From contig NZ_JODL01000029.1 in NCBI RefSeq assembly GCF_000718985.1, positions 53,324-117,323 of the forward strand: a stretch of 64,000 bases of DNA. Reading direction: 5' to 3'. A program made the translations under genes and the position numbers. The notes beneath the pieces were generated by a model. The model ran no database searches and was not told where the DNA came from. It worked only from the letters and a program-made list of their open reading frames with translations. Position 1 is the first letter of the stretch. The number at the start of each line of letters is the position of its first letter. Shown here one piece after another: positions 16,133 to 33,262 of this stretch. Source of the DNA: Streptomyces megasporus. GTDB taxonomy: Bacteria; Actinomycetota; Actinomycetes; Streptomycetales; Streptomycetaceae.

Positions 16133-16161
16133 TTGCGACTGTTTCGGATGCTGCGAATAAT
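16133..16161 (+). promoter_or_regulatory. Promoter candidate of the antitoxin gene
   Basis: TTGCGA (16133-16138) and AATAAT (16156-16161) are separated by 17 bases, an acceptable housekeeping-sigma promoter in front of the antitoxin gene at 16219. Confidence 0.45.
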
Positions 16162-16218
16162 GGAAGAGTGTCGAAGAAGGCCCCTGTCGGCATACACCCA
16201 CACCCGAGGGAGCCACAT

Positions 16219-16677
16219 ATGGGCAAGACAGACATTCGCCCCGTCCGCCTCCCCCCGGAGGAGACGGAAACAGCCAACCGAGCCCTCACCCGGGTCCGCA
16301 GCTACCTGGAGAGGCACCGGGACGTACCGAAAATCGACGTCACGGTCGAAGGGGAAGGGACCGAGCCGCTCACACTGCCGCGAGAAGCGGTCGAGCTACT
16401 GGCCACCACACTCGCTCATCTGGCGGCCGGCCGCAGCGTCTCCATCGTTCCGCAGAACGCGGAACTCACCACCCAACAAGCAGCCGACCTGCTCAACGTC
16501 TCACGCCCCTTCCTCATCGGACTCCTACAAGCCGGAGAGATCGAGTACCGCAAGGTCGGCAAACACCGGAGGATCCCGGCGTCCTCCCTGATGGACTACA
16601 AGCGGAGGGACGACGAACGCCGCCGTCAAGCCGCGGAAGAGCTCACCCAACTGGGCCAAGAGATGGGATTGATCTGA
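16219..16677 (+). CDS. Antitoxin with excisionase-type helix-turn-helix (partner of PIN toxin)
   Basis: A 152-residue protein. The C-terminal half holds an excisionase/MerR-type DNA-binding domain: LTTQQAADLLNVSRPFLIGL, then GEIEYRKVGKHRRIPASSLMDY, followed by a charged helix. Streptomyces genes of this type precede PIN-domain toxins and act as antitoxin and autorepressor. The ATG at 16219 has GAGGGA seven bases upstream. A GTG at 16168 in the same frame has none, so it was not chosen. The next gene, 3 bases away, is the remains of the toxin. Confidence 0.8.
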   Translation: MGKTDIRPVRLPPEETETANRALTRVRSYLERHRDVPKIDVTVEGEGTEPLTLPREAVELLATTLAHLAAGRSVSIVPQNAELTTQQAADLLNVSRPFLIGLLQAGEIEYRKVGKHRRIPASSLMDYKRRDDERRRQAAEELTQLGQEMGLI

Positions 16678-16680
16678 AGC

Positions 16681-16908
16681 ATGGCCTTCGTTGCCCTGTA
16701 CGACGCCCTGTCCGCATGGGATGTGGAGGCCAAGCATCCCGACGCTTTCATCGAGGACCAGATCGATCTGGACCCGGCTGCCATGTATGCGGCGGTGCGC
16801 CGGATCGCGGACAGGTGGAAGAACCCGCCGGGGACCGTACAGGACGTGCTCGACTCCCTGGAGCGAGACGGCATGGTCGCCTCGGCCGCCGCCTTACGTG
16901 CGCTCTGA
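16681..16908 (+). pseudogene. PIN-domain toxin with internal deletion
   Basis: A 75-codon frame. It starts MAFVALYDA, the first strand of PIN toxins of this type, then jumps directly to the C-terminal part of the same family (WDVEAKHPDAFIEDQIDLD to SAAALRAL). Intact members are about 180-200 residues. The missing middle of about 110 residues carries most of the conserved acidic metal-binding residues of the nuclease. The joint is in frame, so the short product could still bind the antitoxin but should not cut RNA. The antitoxin next door is intact, which suggests the module was disarmed. Confidence 0.75.
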
Positions 16909-17108
16909 CCGCACGGCCGCGACCACCACCCGCCCAAGGGTGGAAGCCGCGGCGCTGCCGAGAGGGGACCACCTGACGTGATCCGCCGGCGGCCGGAGGA
17001 CGTCCGGCCACCTTCCGCACCGGAAAACCCGCCCGCCGTCGGCGTCCGTCACCAAGGTGTGACGGTACGAGTCGGCAAAGCAACTCCGCCCCGTCCTCGG
17101 GCGCCGAC

Positions 17109-17856
17109 GGCCGGTCGGTCCTCGACGCGCCCACACCGCAGCGGATCAGGGACGAGCCGGACGAGGGACCGGTCGCCGCCATCCCGGACACCGAGGAAGG
17201 CGACCGCGACCCCGACGCGCCCAACGTGTCCAACCTCCACCCCTCCGCCCTCGGCCTCACCGTCCACGTCGACGGCTCGGTGGACGAGTTGCGGGTGCGC
17301 CGCTCCTGAGCCCGTTACGAGCCCGGCCCCTCCCAGGACCCGGAACACACCGGCCGGGTCCGGCACCGGCACCCCTTCTCCGCCACCGTGACGGTGAAAC
17401 TCCTGGAAGCCCGGAAGAGGTCCCCAGCAAACCGATGCCGGTGTCGCCCGAGGCGTTCCCCCGTGTCGTCGTCCGTGGCCGGGCCCGCCGGCACACGGGA
17501 ACCGGCTCGTCTCCCTCTTCCTCGTCAACGGACAGGAGGGCGGCGGCCGTTCCAGCACCCGCAACTGGCTCTTCCAGGCCCGGATGAGCCTCGGCGGCGC
17601 TCCCGGAACCGCCTCCTTCCTCCCGCGCCCCGCCGTCCTCGCCCGGGAGAAGGTGCTGAGGAACGCCCATCGGACGCGGTGCCTGGCCCGCGGTATCGCC
17701 GAGCGCGTCCACGCCCGCACCGCCTCCGAGACCTCCTGCGAGCGGGGCGACATCACCTGGACCGCATACCGCGGGCCTGACGCGAGGAGGCGCCCCACCT
17801 CACCGGAGCGGTCGTGGCCCTGGAGACCTCCGCCGTCCCGTACGAGATCGGCGTGA
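17109..17856 (+). pseudogene. Degenerate fragment resembling DISARM DrmA N-terminal region
   Basis: In the frame of 17109, coding-quality sequence runs through DAPNVSNLHPSALGLTVHVDG and VDELRVRRS and meets a TGA at 17307-17309 where relatives have Trp (S-W-xRYE). It reads on as ARYEPGPSQDPEHTGR. Other frames continue the protein: AFPRVVVRGRARRHTG, then NRLVSLFLVNGQEGG, then RNWLFQARMSLGG and ASFLPRP. That order (SALGLT, WxRY, VSLFLVNGQ, WLFQ, FLPRP) is what I recall from the N-terminal region of DrmA-type helicases of DISARM restriction systems. The helicase core and the other drm genes are absent. The similarity is from memory and needs a search. Confidence 0.45.
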
Positions 17857-17987
17857 TCGCCCGTCACCCGGAGACCGTGGGCCGGGTTCCTCCATCAAGA
17901 TCACGGCCGATACGATCCCGCCGCCGATGGCCGAAACCGTATGCTCCCGGTTCGCGTGGTGAACGACGCCGACAGAGGAACGCGACG

Positions 17988-18808
17988 GTGACCTGGCAGA
18001 ACACGGCCCGGCCCGGCCCGAACCCCGGCGGGACACCACTCCAACCGGCACCGGCACCGATACCGCGTCCCGGTCGGCTGCCCGGCCCGCTGGGGCCCCT
18101 CGGCCCGTTCCGCGTCGCGCGGCTGGATCTTCACCCCCGTCGCGTTCCGACCTGATCGTGGACCCGCTGCTGAGGAGGATGCGGCTCCTCCGGACCTGGC
18201 TAGGCGCCGTGCTGGCCGTCTGGCTCGCCTACACCTGCCAAGTCGCCGACTCCACCACGGAGTTCCTGGGCGAACGCCTCAACCAACTCGCAGTGGGCAT
18301 CCTGCTGCCGGGGATCACCCTCCCGCTCGTGATCGGGCTGTTCATCGCGGCGGCCCGCCCCCACACCGCGCCCGGTACGCCCGACGCGCTCTCAGACCCC
18401 TGGGCGCGATGATCGCCTTCGCCGGTTGCTGGGTGTTCTTCAGCGAACCGCTGTGGTCGGTGGGAGACGTGGTCATGATGACCGTCCCCATCAGTCGGCC
18501 ATCTCGTGATGATCGTCGTGGGCGTGTGGATCATCTGCTTCACCTTCCGCAGCATGCTGCCGGCCGTCGGCCGTGTCCTGCGGGCCGCCGACGTCCACGA
18601 GCTGCTGCCGCCCATCCTCAGCACGGTGCCGGCCTGGGAGTTGGCGATCACCGACCTGTTCCTCGGCGACTACGGGAACGCTCCGCTCGCGGTGCGCGCG
18701 CTGTTCCTCCTGGGCGCCCCCGCGTCGGTGGCCCTCCTCTCCCTGTGGGAGGCCCGACGGCTGCGCACCCGCCACGGCATCACCCTGCGCGGCGCCCTGC
18801 GGCGCTGA
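17988..18808 (+). pseudogene. Frameshifted conserved Streptomyces membrane-protein gene
   Basis: A GTG at 17988 follows AGAGGAA and starts MTWQNTARPGPNPGG with a Pro-rich N-terminus. The protein continues in other frames: VDPLLRRMRLLRTWLGAVLA with membrane segments, then LRPLGAMIAFAGCWVFF, then VMIVVGVWIICFTFRSML, then DVHELLPPILSTVPAWELAI and HGITLRGALRR. Relatives known in streptomycetes are single-frame integral membrane proteins of 250-270 residues. At least three shifts, near 18140, 18390 and 18500, break it here. The residue patterns remain well conserved despite the shifts, so the damage is recent or artefactual. Confidence 0.65.
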
Positions 18809-18828
18809 GGAGTCGGCTCCTTCGTCGG

Positions 18829-19350
18829 CTACTTCACCGTGTACTCGCAGCCGGAGATGTCCTTGCCGTTCCCGTTGTCGTCGACCTTCTTCCCGTCGAC
18901 CTTGATGACGCACGACCCGGCCGTGAGTTCCCCGCTGTCGTTCATCACCGAGCCCGGCACGACCGACACCAGGACACCGACCTTCCGCTCCGCCTCCGTC
19001 AGGGAGAGCGTGACCGTCTTGCTCCACGGGAGCGTGACCTGCTCGGTGGCGTTCGTGCCGACGGTGTAGTAGACCTGCGTCTTCCCCTCGCCGTCCACTT
19101 CGAGCGTCACCTCGCGCGTGACCTCGTCGTCCTTGGCGCCGCCCTCGGACGAACCCCCCGAGGAGCCCTCCGCCCCCTTCGACGACTCCCCGTCCCGCTC
19201 CCCGCCGCCGTCCGACGGCCGGGCGGACGCCTCGGCCGCGCCGTCCTTCCCGCCGGACCCGGCGCTCTTGTCCGCGCCGCCGTCGCTGCCACAGCCCGTC
19301 AGCAGGGCCGCCGCCGCGACCAGGGCCAGGCCGGTGACCGTCTTGCGCAT
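18829..19350 (-). CDS. Secreted lipoprotein, MmpS-like domain
   Basis: A 173-residue lipoprotein. The signal peptide [20 protein letters not shown] places the lipidated Cys at 20. A Gly/Ser/Asp-rich linker of about 55 residues follows. The C-terminal 100 residues form a beta-rich domain ([43 protein letters not shown]) like the MmpS/DUF domains of actinobacterial lipoproteins. Two Cys in this domain could form a disulfide outside the cell. No operon partner. The role is unknown. Confidence 0.75.
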   Translation of the reverse strand: MRKTVTGLALVAAAALLTGCGSDGGADKSAGSGGKDGAAEASARPSDGGGERDGESSKGAEGSSGGSSEGGAKDDEVTREVTLEVDGEGKTQVYYTVGTNATEQVTLPWSKTVTLSLTEAERKVGVLVSVVPGSVMNDSGELTAGSCVIKVDGKKVDDNGNGKDISGCEYTVK

Positions 19351-19501
19351 GTCTCCCCCAGGACGTTCGGAACCGGCCCCGGCACCACGCCTCGGACCGC
19401 TGCGACGATCCTAGTGCCCGGCTCCGACAGGACCGTGTGCGCACGTCCGGCCCCGGACGTGCGAAGGGCGTACGAAGGACATGCGAAAGAAGGGCATGCG
19501 A

Positions 19502-19537
19502 AAGGGGCCCGCACGACCGTGATCGTGCGAGCCCCTT
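19502..19537 (-). terminator. Second hairpin downstream of tuf
   Basis: Arms GGGGCCCGCACGA and TCGTGCGAGCCCC pair with one mismatch. With the hairpin at 19577-19604 it forms a tandem terminator after tuf. Confidence 0.6.
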
Positions 19538-19576
19538 CACCGGCCGAAGCCGGCAAGCCGCCTGTCGAGCGACGTC

Positions 19577-19604
19577 CCTTCCCGCCCACGCTCGGGCGGG
19601 AAGG
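19577..19604 (-). terminator. tuf terminator
   Basis: Perfect 11-base arms (CCTTCCCGCCC and GGGCGGGAAGG) around a 6-base loop, 6 bases past the tuf stop codon. Ends the str operon. Confidence 0.8.
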
Positions 19605-19610
19605 CCCAGG

Positions 19611-20804
19611 TCACTTGATGATCTTGGTGACCTGGCCGGCGCCGACGGTCCGGCCACCCTCGCGGATGGCGAACTTCAGGCCCTCCTCCATGGCGACCGG
19701 CTGGATGAGCTGGACGGTCATGGAGGTGTTGTCGCCCGGCATGACCATCTCGGTGCCCTCGGGCAGCTGGACGACACCGGTCACGTCCGTGGTCCGGAAG
19801 TAGAACTGCGGACGGTAGTTGTTGAAGAACGGGGTGTGGCGGCCACCCTCGTCCTTCGACAGGATGTAGGCCGTGGCCTCGAACTCGGTGTGCGGGGTGA
19901 CCGTACCCGGCTTGATGATGACCTGGCCGCGCTCGACGTCCTCGCGCTTGATGCCGCGGAGGAGCAGACCGACGTTCTCACCGGCCTGACCCTCGTCCAG
20001 CAGCTTCCGGAACATCTCGATGCCGGTGACCGTGGTCTTGGTCTTCTCTTCCTTGATGCCGATGATCTCGACTTCCTCGTTCACCTTGAGCACACCGCGC
20101 TCGATACGGCCGGTGACGACCGTACCGCGACCGGTGATGGTGAAGACGTCCTCGATCGGCATCAGGAACGGCTTGTCGACGTCGCGCTCGGGCTCCGGGA
20201 TCGACTCGTCGACGGCCTTCATGAGGTCCAGGACGGACTGGGCCCACTTCTCGTCGCCCTCCAGCGCCTTCAGCGCGGAGACGCGGACGACCGGAACCTC
20301 GTCACCCGGGAACTCGTACTCGGAGAGCAGCTCACGGACCTCGAGCTCGACGAGCTCCATGATCTCCTCGTCGTCCACCATGTCGGACTTGTTCAGCGCG
20401 ACGACGATGTACGGGACGCCGACCTGGCGGGCCAGGAGCACGTGCTCCTTGGTCTGCGGCATCGGGCCGTCGGTGGCGGCGACCACGAGGATGGCGCCGT
20501 CCATCTGGGCAGCACCGGTGATCATGTTCTTGATGTAGTCCGCGTGACCCGGGCAGTCGACGTGGGCGTAGTGGCGGCTCTCCGTCTGGTACTCGACGTG
20601 CGAGATGGAGATGGTGATACCGCGCTGGCGCTCCTCGGGGGCCTTGTCGATGTTCTCGAACGCCGAGGCCTCGTTCATGTCCGGGTAGGCGTCGTGCAGC
20701 ACCTTGGTGATCGCCGCGGTAAGAGTGGTCTTACCGTGGTCGATGTGACCGATGGTGCCGATGTTGACGTGCGGCTTAGTCCGCTCGAACTTCGCCTTCG
20801 CCAC
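19611..20804 (-). CDS. tuf: Elongation factor Tu
   Basis: A 397-residue EF-Tu, which carries aminoacyl-tRNA to the ribosome as a GTP complex. G1 is GHIDHGKTT, the switch II motif is DCPGH, and G4 is NKSD. The length is exactly that of Streptomyces tuf1. The start is the GTG at 20804 with AGGAGG upstream. The longer upstream frame has no EF-Tu homology. It is the last gene of rpsL-rpsG-fusA-tuf, separated from fusA by 228 bases that may hold its own promoter, and ends in a tandem terminator. Confidence 0.98.
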   Translation of the reverse strand: MAKAKFERTKPHVNIGTIGHIDHGKTTLTAAITKVLHDAYPDMNEASAFENIDKAPEERQRGITISISHVEYQTESRHYAHVDCPGHADYIKNMITGAAQMDGAILVVAATDGPMPQTKEHVLLARQVGVPYIVVALNKSDMVDDEEIMELVELEVRELLSEYEFPGDEVPVVRVSALKALEGDEKWAQSVLDLMKAVDESIPEPERDVDKPFLMPIEDVFTITGRGTVVTGRIERGVLKVNEEVEIIGIKEEKTKTTVTGIEMFRKLLDEGQAGENVGLLLRGIKREDVERGQVIIKPGTVTPHTEFEATAYILSKDEGGRHTPFFNNYRPQFYFRTTDVTGVVQLPEGTEMVMPGDNTSMTVQLIQPVAMEEGLKFAIREGGRTVGAGQVTKIIK

Positions 20805-21032
20805 TGGGGTCCTCCTGTGGACTGATGCTGTACTCCCCCGCGCTCCGCGGAGGGGTTCAGGTGGTCGTACCGAACCGGTCAGGACCCCGAGGGGGACGCC
20901 CTTGACCGTTTCGCTTCTGGGGCGGGGCGCCGGGGCCCCCGCCGCCGGACCGGTGTCGGTCCGGCGACGGGACACCCCGAATGCCTTTGCTGTGCTCCAG
21001 CCTAATGGGTGGATAGCGCCACGAAACGTGCG

Positions 21033-23153
21033 CTACTCGCCCTTGGCCTTCGCGACGATCTCCTCGGCGACGCTCTTGGGAACCTCGGCGTAGGAGTCGA
21101 ACTGCATCGAGTAGCTCGCGCGACCGGAGGTCTTGCTGCGCAGATCGCCGACGTAGCCGAACATCTCCGACAGCGGAACCAGGCCCTTGACGACCTTGGC
21201 CCCGGCGCGGTCCTCGGTGGCCTGGATCTGGCCACGGCGGGAGTTGATGTCGCCGATCACGTCGCCCATGTGCTCCTCGGGCGTGGTGACCTCGACGGCC
21301 ATCATCGGCTCCAGCAGGGCCGGGCTGGCCTTGCGGGCGGCCTCCTTGAAGGCCATGGAACCGGCGATCTTGAACGCCATCTCGGAGGAGTCGACCTCGT
21401 GGTAGGCGCCGTCGAGCAGCGTCACACGCACGCCGGTGAGCGGGTAGCCCGCCAGCACGCCGAACTCCATGGCCTCCTGGCAACCCGCGTCCACGGAAGG
21501 GATGTACTCCTTCGGGACACGACCACCGGTGACCTTGTTGACGAACTCGTAGCCGTCGCCCTCGAGAGGCTCGACCGAGATCTGCACCTTCGCGAACTGG
21601 CCGGAACCACCAGTCTGCTTCTTGTGCGTGTAGTCGACCTTCTCGACGGTCCTGCGCAGCGTCTCGCGGTAGGCCACCTGCGGCTTACCGACGTTGGCCT
21701 CGACCCTGAACTCGCGCTTCATCCGCTCGACCAGCACGTCGAGGTGCAGCTCGCCCATGCCGGCGATGATGGTCTGCCCGGTCTCCTCGTTCGTCTTGAC
21801 CTGGAAGGACGGGTCCTCCTCGGCCAGACGCTGGATGGCGACGCCCAGCTTCTCCTGGTCGCCCTTGGACTTCGGCTCGATGGCGACCTCGATCACCGGG
21901 GCCGGGAAGTCCATGGACTCCAGGATCACCGGAGAGGACGCGTCGCAGAGGGTCTCGCCCGTGGTGGTCTGCTTCAGACCCATGACGGCGATGATATCGC
22001 CGGCGCCCACGCTGTCGATCTCCTCACGCTTGTTCGCGTGCATCCGGTAGATCTTGCCGATGCGCTCCTTCTTGCCCTTCACGGAGTTCAGCACCTGCGT
22101 GCCGGACTCCAGGCGGCCCGAGTAGACCCGGACGAAGGTGAGCTTGCCGAGGTGCGGGTCCGTCGCGATCTTGAAGGCGAGCGCGGCGAGCGGCTCCTCG
22201 TCGGAGGGCTTGCGCTTGATGACCTCGTCGGCGTCGGACACGGCCTGTCCCTCGATCGCCTCGATGTCCAGCGGCGACGGCAGGTAGCGCACGACCGCGT
22301 CGAGCAGGGGCTGAACGCCCTTGTTCTTGAACGCGGTACCGCAGAACACCGGGGTGACGGTGGTGCCGCCGCCCTTGCCCGAGTCGATGGTGATGCGACG
22401 GATCGCCGCGTAAAGCTGCTCCTCGGAGAGCTCCTCGCCCTCCAGGTACAGCTCCATCACCTCGTCGTCGTTCTCCGCGATGGCCTCGATCAGCTTGCCG
22501 CGCCACTCCTCGGCCAGCTCGACCATGTCGGCCGGGATGTCGGCGACCTCGTACATCTCGCCCTTGGCGGTCTCGGCCGACCAGAGCAGGGCCTTCATGC
22601 GGACCAGGTCCACGACACCCTGGAAGTCGGCCTCGGCGCCGATCGGGAGCTGCATGACCAGCGGCTGCGCGCTGAGGCGGTCCACGATCATGCCGACGCA
22701 GCGCAGGAAGTCGGCGCCGGTGCGGTCGAGCTTGTTGACGAAGCAGATACGCGGAACGCCGTAGCGGTCCGCCTGACGCCACACCGTCTCGGACTGCGGC
22801 TCGACACCGGCCACCCCGTCGAACACCGTCACCGCACCGTCGAGCACGCGCAGCGAGCGCTCCACCTCGACGGTGAAGTCGACGTGGCCCGGGGTGTCGA
22901 TGATGTTGATGGTGTGATCGACGTCGTCGAGCGACCAGTGACAGGTCGTGGCCGCCGACGTGATGGTGATGCCGCGCTCCTGCTCCTGGTCCATCCAGTC
23001 CATGGTGGCGGAGCCCTCATGGGTTTCACCGAGCTTGTAGTTCACGCCGGTGTAGAACAGGATCCGCTCGGTGGTGGTCGTCTTGCCCGCGTCGATGTGG
23101 GCCATGATCCCGATGTTTCGGACCTTGGCCAGGTCAAGTGAAGTGGTAGCCAT
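21033..23153 (-). CDS. fusA: Elongation factor G
   Basis: A 706-residue translational GTPase that moves tRNA and mRNA through the ribosome and helps recycle ribosomes. G1 is [13 protein letters not shown]3 is DTPGHVDF, and G4 is NKLDRTG. Domains II-V follow in normal order, with the family-typical [13 protein letters not shown] and [13 protein letters not shown]. The length is normal. It follows rpsG by 37 bases in the str operon. No change at a known fusidic-acid site was looked for in detail. Confidence 0.98.
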   Translation of the reverse strand: MATTSLDLAKVRNIGIMAHIDAGKTTTTERILFYTGVNYKLGETHEGSATMDWMDQEQERGITITSAATTCHWSLDDVDHTINIIDTPGHVDFTVEVERSLRVLDGAVTVFDGVAGVEPQSETVWRQADRYGVPRICFVNKLDRTGADFLRCVGMIVDRLSAQPLVMQLPIGAEADFQGVVDLVRMKALLWSAETAKGEMYEVADIPADMVELAEEWRGKLIEAIAENDDEVMELYLEGEELSEEQLYAAIRRITIDSGKGGGTTVTPVFCGTAFKNKGVQPLLDAVVRYLPSPLDIEAIEGQAVSDADEVIKRKPSDEEPLAALAFKIATDPHLGKLTFVRVYSGRLESGTQVLNSVKGKKERIGKIYRMHANKREEIDSVGAGDIIAVMGLKQTTTGETLCDASSPVILESMDFPAPVIEVAIEPKSKGDQEKLGVAIQRLAEEDPSFQVKTNEETGQTIIAGMGELHLDVLVERMKREFRVEANVGKPQVAYRETLRRTVEKVDYTHKKQTGGSGQFAKVQISVEPLEGDGYEFVNKVTGGRVPKEYIPSVDAGCQEAMEFGVLAGYPLTGVRVTLLDGAYHEVDSSEMAFKIAGSMAFKEAARKASPALLEPMMAVEVTTPEEHMGDVIGDINSRRGQIQATEDRAGAKVVKGLVPLSEMFGYVGDLRSKTSGRASYSMQFDSYAEVPKSVAEEIVAKAKGE

Positions 23154-23190
23154 AAGGCTCAGTCTTCTCTCGGTTTCGATGGGGAAGCGA

Positions 23191-23661
23191 CTACCAGCGG
23201 TAGTGCGCGAAGGCCTTGTTGGACTCGGCCATCTTGTGCGTGTCCTCGCGCTTCTTCACGGCGGCGCCGAGGCCATTCGAGGCGTCGAGCAGCTCGTTCA
23301 TCAGACGCTCGGTCATGGTCTTCTCACGGCGCGCGCGGGCGTAGCCCACGATCCAACGCAGCGCGAGAGTGGAGGAACGGCCGGGGCGGACCTCGACCGG
23401 AACCTGGTAGGTGGCGCCACCGACGCGGCGGGAGCGGACCTCGAGGGTCGGCTTCACGTTCTCGAGCGCGCGCTTGAGCGTGATGACCGGGTCGTTTCCG
23501 GTCTTCTCACGCAGGCCCTCCATGGCGCCGTACACGATGCGCTCGGCGGTGGAGCGCTTGCCGTGCAGCAGCACCTTGTTGATGAGGGAGGTCACCAGAG
23601 GAGAGCCGTACACCGGGTCGACGATGACCGGGCGCTTCGGGGCGGGGCCCTTACGAGGCAT
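23191..23661 (-). CDS. rpsG: 30S ribosomal protein S7
   Basis: A 156-residue primary 16S rRNA-binding protein that nucleates assembly of the 30S head. It starts [20 protein letters not shown] and contains [20 protein letters not shown] and [16 protein letters not shown], all typical. The length equals that of other actinobacterial S7 proteins. It follows rpsL by two bases, so the pair is translationally coupled. Confidence 0.98.
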   Translation of the reverse strand: MPRKGPAPKRPVIVDPVYGSPLVTSLINKVLLHGKRSTAERIVYGAMEGLREKTGNDPVITLKRALENVKPTLEVRSRRVGGATYQVPVEVRPGRSSTLALRWIVGYARARREKTMTERLMNELLDASNGLGAAVKKREDTHKMAESNKAFAHYRW

Positions 23662-23663
23662 GC

Positions 23664-24035
23664 TTACTTCTCCTTCTTGGCGCCGTAGCGGCTGCGAGCC
23701 TGCTTGCGGTTCTTGACGCCCTGGGTGTCGAGGGAGCCGCGGATGATCTTGTAGCGAACACCCGGCAGGTCCTTCACACGGCCACCACGCACGAGCACGA
23801 TGGAGTGCTCCTGCAGGTTGTGGCCTTCACCCGGAATGTAAGCGGTGACCTCGATGCCACTGGTCAGACGCACACGCGCGACCTTACGCAGGGCCGAGTT
23901 CGGCTTCTTGGGGGTGGTGGTGAAGACGCGTGTGCAGACACCGCGGCGCTGGGGGGAACCCTCGAGTGCGGGCGTCTTGTTCTTCTCGACCTTGTCCTGC
24001 CGGCCCTTGCGGACCAACTGCTGGATCGTAGGCAC
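23664..24035 (-). CDS. rpsL: 30S ribosomal protein S12
   Basis: A 123-residue decoding-centre protein. The GTG at 24035 gives [13 protein letters not shown], the normal start, with GGAGA upstream. The longer frame is not used. Lys43 (in [13 protein letters not shown]) and Lys88 (in GGRVKDLPG) are both wild type, so no streptomycin-resistance substitution at these classic sites is present. First gene of the str operon, with a 5' leader of about 200 bases after a promoter at 24245-24273. Confidence 0.98.
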   Translation of the reverse strand: MPTIQQLVRKGRQDKVEKNKTPALEGSPQRRGVCTRVFTTTPKKPNSALRKVARVRLTSGIEVTAYIPGEGHNLQEHSIVLVRGGRVKDLPGVRYKIIRGSLDTQGVKNRKQARSRYGAKKEK

Positions 24036-24244
24036 CGTTTCTCCGGTTTCTGTGTGCCAGTCTCGGTACAACTAACCCGGGCCACTCGCCGACCCACGCG
24101 GTCGGGCGTGTCGAAGGCTGCACACTCCCGTCAGCACGGGGCCCTCTGGGTGAGAAGCATGCAGATTTCGGTGTCCCCGTCCTCACTTCCCAGTGCGTCT
24201 TGGCGCGTACGGGAGCGCAGGGGATACCCCAGGCACAAGGTCAG

Positions 24245-24273
24245 AGCGTACCTACCGCATCGGCTCCGGTCAA
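24245..24273 (-). promoter_or_regulatory. Promoter candidate of the str operon
   Basis: On the minus strand TTGACC (24268-24273) and TACGCT (24245-24250) are separated by 17 bases, a good match to vegetative (HrdB) promoters. It lies about 210 bases before rpsL. The rest of the 475-base gap (24036-24511) shows no gene. Confidence 0.65.
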
Positions 24274-24511
24274 AACAAATGCCCATGCCACCGTAGTGGG
24301 ACCGGAGCGGGAGGGGAAGGGCGCCTCTACCGCTTCCACGGCTCGCTCACGGCCCTTCCACGGGCCGCGTGTCCCGGAGATCACCGAGGTTCCCGGAATG
24401 CTGCCACAGGCCCTTTCCCGGGCTTCTTCCGGCCTTCCCGATCTCTCTCCGGTCTCTTTCTCCGGCGCCTCTTTCCGGTCTCTTACGGGTTTCCTTCCCG
24501 CCGACCGCGGG

Positions 24512-25144
24512 CTAAACCGTGGCCACGGCCACCACCAGCACCAGCATGATGCCGAGTCCGATCGCCAACCACCCGAGAGTCAACCCGGCCATGGCCAGGC
24601 CGTCGCCCTTCTCGCCGCTCCGCCGGATCTCCGCGCGCGCCTTGTGCCCGAGGATCACCGCGGGGATGGCGGTGATTCCGTAGAAGGGAGTGAGCACCCC
24701 GCAGATCATGGCCGCGACGGCGGAGTTGTTCGTCTGCGGAGGGGGAGGGAGGAAGGTGCGCGGCACCGCCGGCTGGTAGTGCTGCGGCTGCGGGTACTGC
24801 TGCGGCGCGGGCGCGGGCACCGCCATCGGCCCCTGCGGCAGATCGGCGATGAGCGCGTGCAGTTCCCCGTACGTCTGCGCCTGCTGGGCGCGGGTGAGCC
24901 GCTGTTCGTACTCGGCCTTGCCCAACCGCCCCTCGACGAAGCCGGCCTTCAGCACGTCGATCGTGCGCTCACGGTCCGCGTGGGACGCCCGCATCATCGG
25001 CATCTGCGGCATCTGGTTCGGCGCCTGTGGCACCTGCGGCGGTCTCGCTCCCGGGCCGATCTGTCCCGGCAGCCCGCGACCGTCCCACGGCTGGTACGAC
25101 ACCGGCTTCACCTCCCCGCTTCCGCGCTTCCCCTCATCATCCAT
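24512..25144 (-). CDS. DUF1707 and DUF4190 membrane protein
   Basis: A 210-residue protein. After a Pro-rich start, residues 52-100 form a DUF1707 domain (MRASHADRERTIDVLKAGF, EGRLGKAEYEQRLTRAQ, YGELHALIADLP). A Pro/Gln linker follows, then a DUF4190 domain with two membrane segments (AAMICGVLTPFYGITAIPAV and LAMAGLTLGWLAIGLGIMLV). Such proteins are abundant in Streptomyces and uncharacterised. DUF1707 is cytoplasmic and may regulate the membrane part. It sits between rpoC and rpsL, its usual place in this genus, after the rpoC terminator. Confidence 0.88.
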   Translation of the reverse strand: MDDEGKRGSGEVKPVSYQPWDGRGLPGQIGPGARPPQVPQAPNQMPQMPMMRASHADRERTIDVLKAGFVEGRLGKAEYEQRLTRAQQAQTYGELHALIADLPQGPMAVPAPAPQQYPQPQHYQPAVPRTFLPPPPQTNNSAVAAMICGVLTPFYGITAIPAVILGHKARAEIRRSGEKGDGLAMAGLTLGWLAIGLGIMLVLVVAVATV

Positions 25145-25184
25145 GACGCTCGCCCGGCTTGGGGAGTTCCGGGCGGTGACGACA

Positions 25185-25222
25185 CCGCGGGGCGGTCCCC
25201 CGGAAAGGGGACCGCCCCGCGG
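25185..25222 (-). terminator. rpoBC operon terminator
   Basis: Perfect 16-base arms (25185-25200 and 25207-25222) with loop CGGAAA, 26 bases past the rpoC stop codon and before the DUF1707 gene. Confidence 0.85.
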
Positions 25223-25247
25223 GCGTCACAGGACCGTACGGCCGGCC

Positions 25248-29147
<3,900 letters not shown>

Positions 29148-29286
29148 TCTCGTCAATCCCTCTCAGGGTTGTGCCCCTCGTACCAGCGAGGCAAGGGGCT
29201 CTGTCATGGTCTGAACGGGGTCCCTGGGGGGCCGGGGAACCGCCCGCCCTCCCTCCGGGGAGGGGTGCGGCGCCCCGGCCGGCCCG

Positions 29287-32772
<3,486 letters not shown>

Positions 32773-32863
32773 GAGGGGGTCCTTCCGAGGGCTCGGACTC
32801 ACTACGCGCATACCGTGCCCCTGGTGACGGGCAGGGGGCAGTTAATAGGCAGCGCAAAGGGTC

Positions 32864-32893
32864 AGTGTAGCCACAAGGCCCACTGATGTCCAA
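32864..32893 (-). promoter_or_regulatory. Promoter candidate for rpoB
   Basis: On the minus strand TTGGAC (32888-32893) and TACACT (32864-32869) are separated by 18 bases, about 90 bases before the rpoB TTG start. A weaker pair, TTGACG with AATTCT (33064-33069 and 33041-33046, 17 bases apart), lies further upstream. The 490-base rplL-rpoB gap contains no gene. Confidence 0.6.
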
Positions 32894-33169
32894 TACGGAA
32901 TCCGGAGACCGGCACGTGGTACCAATCTCTCCCTCCGAGAGGGGCGAGCCCCTCCGTGTTGTTCAGCACCTGCCGCAAGGTTTCCCACTTCGTCGACGAT
33001 CCATGCCTCGGATCGAGGATCGTCGTGACGACGCGTCCTGAGAATTGCGCGCTACGTGCGGTTCGTCAAGGCCCCCACTCCCCGAGACCGCCGGGAAGCG
33101 CTGGGCCGAACAGCGATGATCACCTTACCTGCCATGCTTCGTCAGGCAAGACGACCGTCGCGGAAACGA

Positions 33170-33205
33170 CCGAGGGCGACCACCCGTATGGGTGATCGCC
33201 CTCGG
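33170..33205 (-). terminator. Hairpin after rplL (terminator or attenuator)
   Basis: Arms 33170-33185 and 33190-33205 pair over 16 bases with one mismatch around GTAT, 58 bases past the rplL stop. It probably reduces read-through from rplJL into rpoBC. Confidence 0.7.
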
Positions 33206-33262
33206 TGGGAGTGGAGTCGACGGACTCCGAAAGTGACAGAAGTCACCGTGAGGCGTTCGAGG

